DNA from: an uncultured Bacilli bacterium
Lineage (GTDB): Bacteria > Bacillota_I > Bacilli_A > RF39 > UBA660
Assembly (NCBI GenBank): GCA_947631525.1
Contig: CANRLQ010000057.1
Location: forward strand, 1 to 6,221
DNA length: 6,221 nucleotides
Reading direction: 5' to 3'
The position numbers were made by a program, and so were the translations under genes. Position 1 is the stretch's first letter, and the number at the start of each line of letters is the position of its first letter. This document shows, in pieces, positions 5,401 to 6,221 of this stretch. The notes beneath the pieces are model-generated. The model made no database searches. It worked only from the letters and a program-made list of their open reading frames with translations, and was not told where the DNA came from.

Positions 5401-5428
5401 AAAAAATAATACTTATTAAAGTATTATT
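5400..5428 (-). terminator. Intrinsic terminator of the ftsK/spoIIIE gene
   Basis: On the minus strand AATAATACTT (5428-5419), a 4-base loop and AAGTATTATT (5414-5405) form an exact 10-bp stem followed by a U-tract (plus-strand A run 5406-5400). The TAA stop codon (5426-5424) lies within the stem, so the terminator begins inside the coding end. Confidence 0.88.
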
Positions 5429-6221
5429 CTTCATCTTCTTTTTCCAATTTTACTAAAACTTCTCTTGGTTTTGATCCATTACTAGGACCAATTATTCCCC
5501 TTTTTTCTAGTATATCGATACATCTTGCTGCTCTATTATATCCTAATCTAAATCTTCTTTGTAAAAGCGATGCACTTGCTTTACCTTGTGTTACAACAAA
5601 TTCGACTATTTCATTATAAAGAGGCTCTTCTGAGGCATCTCTATTATCTTTATCATCAACCATAGTTGTTGCTCGCATTTCTTCATCATCCATAATTAAT
5701 GTTTCATCATATCTAGCAATTTGTTGCTTAATGGTATGATCAACTACTGCCTTTATTTCATTATCATCTATAAATGTTCCTTGAACTCTTATAGGCACAT
5801 TTTCACCTTGAGGTAAGAAAAGCATATCACCTTTTCCTAAAAGTTTTTCTGCTCCAGCTGAATCTAAAATAGTTCTAGAATCGGTATTTGAAGCTACTGC
5901 AAAGGCTATTCGAGACGGGATATTTGATTTAATCAATCCAGTAATTACGTCCACAGAAGGTCTTTGAGTCGCAATAATTAAATGGATACCACAAGCTCTA
6001 GCTTTCTGAGCTATACGACAGATAGCAGCTTCTACTTCTTTTGGTGAGGTCATCATTAAATCTGCTAATTCATCAATTATAATTACTATCCTTGGAAGTT
6101 TCTCTGTCCCATTTTGAATCATTAATTCATTGTAAGTATCTAAATCTCTAACACCAGTTTCTTTAAAGAGATTATAACGATCCTCCATTTCTTTTAAAGC
6201 CCAATTTAAGGCTCCTTCAGC
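5424..6221 (-). CDS. FtsK/SpoIIIE-family DNA translocase (C-terminal part)
   Basis: The last 265 residues of a septal DNA pump that uses ATP to move chromosomal DNA through the closing septum. The frame is open to the window edge (it begins AEGALNWALKEMEDRYNLF), so the methionine at 6188 is internal, not the start. Visible are the Walker B RIVIIIDELADLMM (44-57), the family-typical IATQRPSVDVITGLIKSNIP (83-102), TDSRTILD and GKGDMLFLPQG. After an acidic linker (about 174-199) comes the gamma winged-helix domain (about 200-258: EIVEFVVTQGKASASLLQRRFRLGYNRAARCIDILE), which reads orienting DNA sequences. Walker A and any N-terminal membrane segments lie outside the window. FtsK, SpoIIIE and SftA cannot be told apart from this part alone. 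It stops with TAA inside its terminator. Confidence 0.95.
   Translation of the reverse strand, partial: AEGALNWALKEMEDRYNLFKETGVRDLDTYNELMIQNGTEKLPRIVIIIDELADLMMTSPKEVEAAICRIAQKARACGIHLIIATQRPSVDVITGLIKSNIPSRIAFAVASNTDSRTILDSAGAEKLLGKGDMLFLPQGENVPIRVQGTFIDDNEIKAVVDHTIKQQIARYDETLIMDDEEMRATTMVDDKDNRDASEEPLYNEIVEFVVTQGKASASLLQRRFRLGYNRAARCIDILEKRGIIGPSNGSKPREVLVKLEKEDEE

Noticed and set aside
1..6221. CRISPR array, tRNA/rRNA gene, insertion sequence or phage genes
   Set aside because: No regularly spaced long repeats, no cloverleaf-like or rRNA-like segments, and no transposase or integrase motifs were seen on either strand.

Overview
The window is a very AT-rich bacterial segment in which every convincing gene lies on the minus strand, so transcription runs from high to low coordinates. 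Gene content, AGGAGG-type ribosome binding sites, sigma-A-type promoters, short U-tailed hairpin terminators and the pairing of prfB with a YitT-family gene and ftsE all point to a low-GC Firmicute (Bacillota), perhaps a reduced-genome or uncultured Bacilli/Clostridia lineage. The genetic code is the standard bacterial one: the RF2 gene uses an in-frame UGA as a regulated stop, which argues against a UGA=Trp mollicute.

Four transcription units can be seen. (1) 6221-5424: the 3' part of an ftsK/spoIIIE DNA translocase gene, closed by a perfect hairpin terminator whose stem contains the stop codon. (2) 5323-3649: a padR regulator gene, with a TTG start behind a consensus TTGACA-17-TATAAT promoter and a 17-bp-periodic repeat, overlapping a HAAS/DUF1700 multi-pass membrane protein gene; it ends in its own terminator. 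(3) 3522-2512: a STAS-domain anti-sigma-antagonist-like gene followed by a SigF/SigG-type sigma factor gene, then a terminator. This resembles the sporulation operon spoIIA, but the middle gene (spoIIAB, the anti-sigma kinase) is absent and the STAS protein lacks its phosphorylatable serine. (4) 2280-1: prfB (RF2, with a +1 programmed frameshift), yitT-family gene and ftsE (5' part only), tightly packed and driven from an extended -10 promoter just upstream of prfB.

Units 1 and 4 are housekeeping: chromosome segregation, translation termination and division/cell-wall hydrolase control. Units 2 and 3 are regulatory cassettes. Unit 3 is the most unusual part of the window, because a two-gene STAS-sigma cassette without kinase or phosphosite cannot work by the classical partner-switch mechanism unless the anti-sigma factor is encoded elsewhere and binding is controlled differently.

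No RNA genes, insertion sequences, CRISPR arrays or attachment sites were seen. No gene-free stretch exceeds 300 bases; the largest is 2281-2511.
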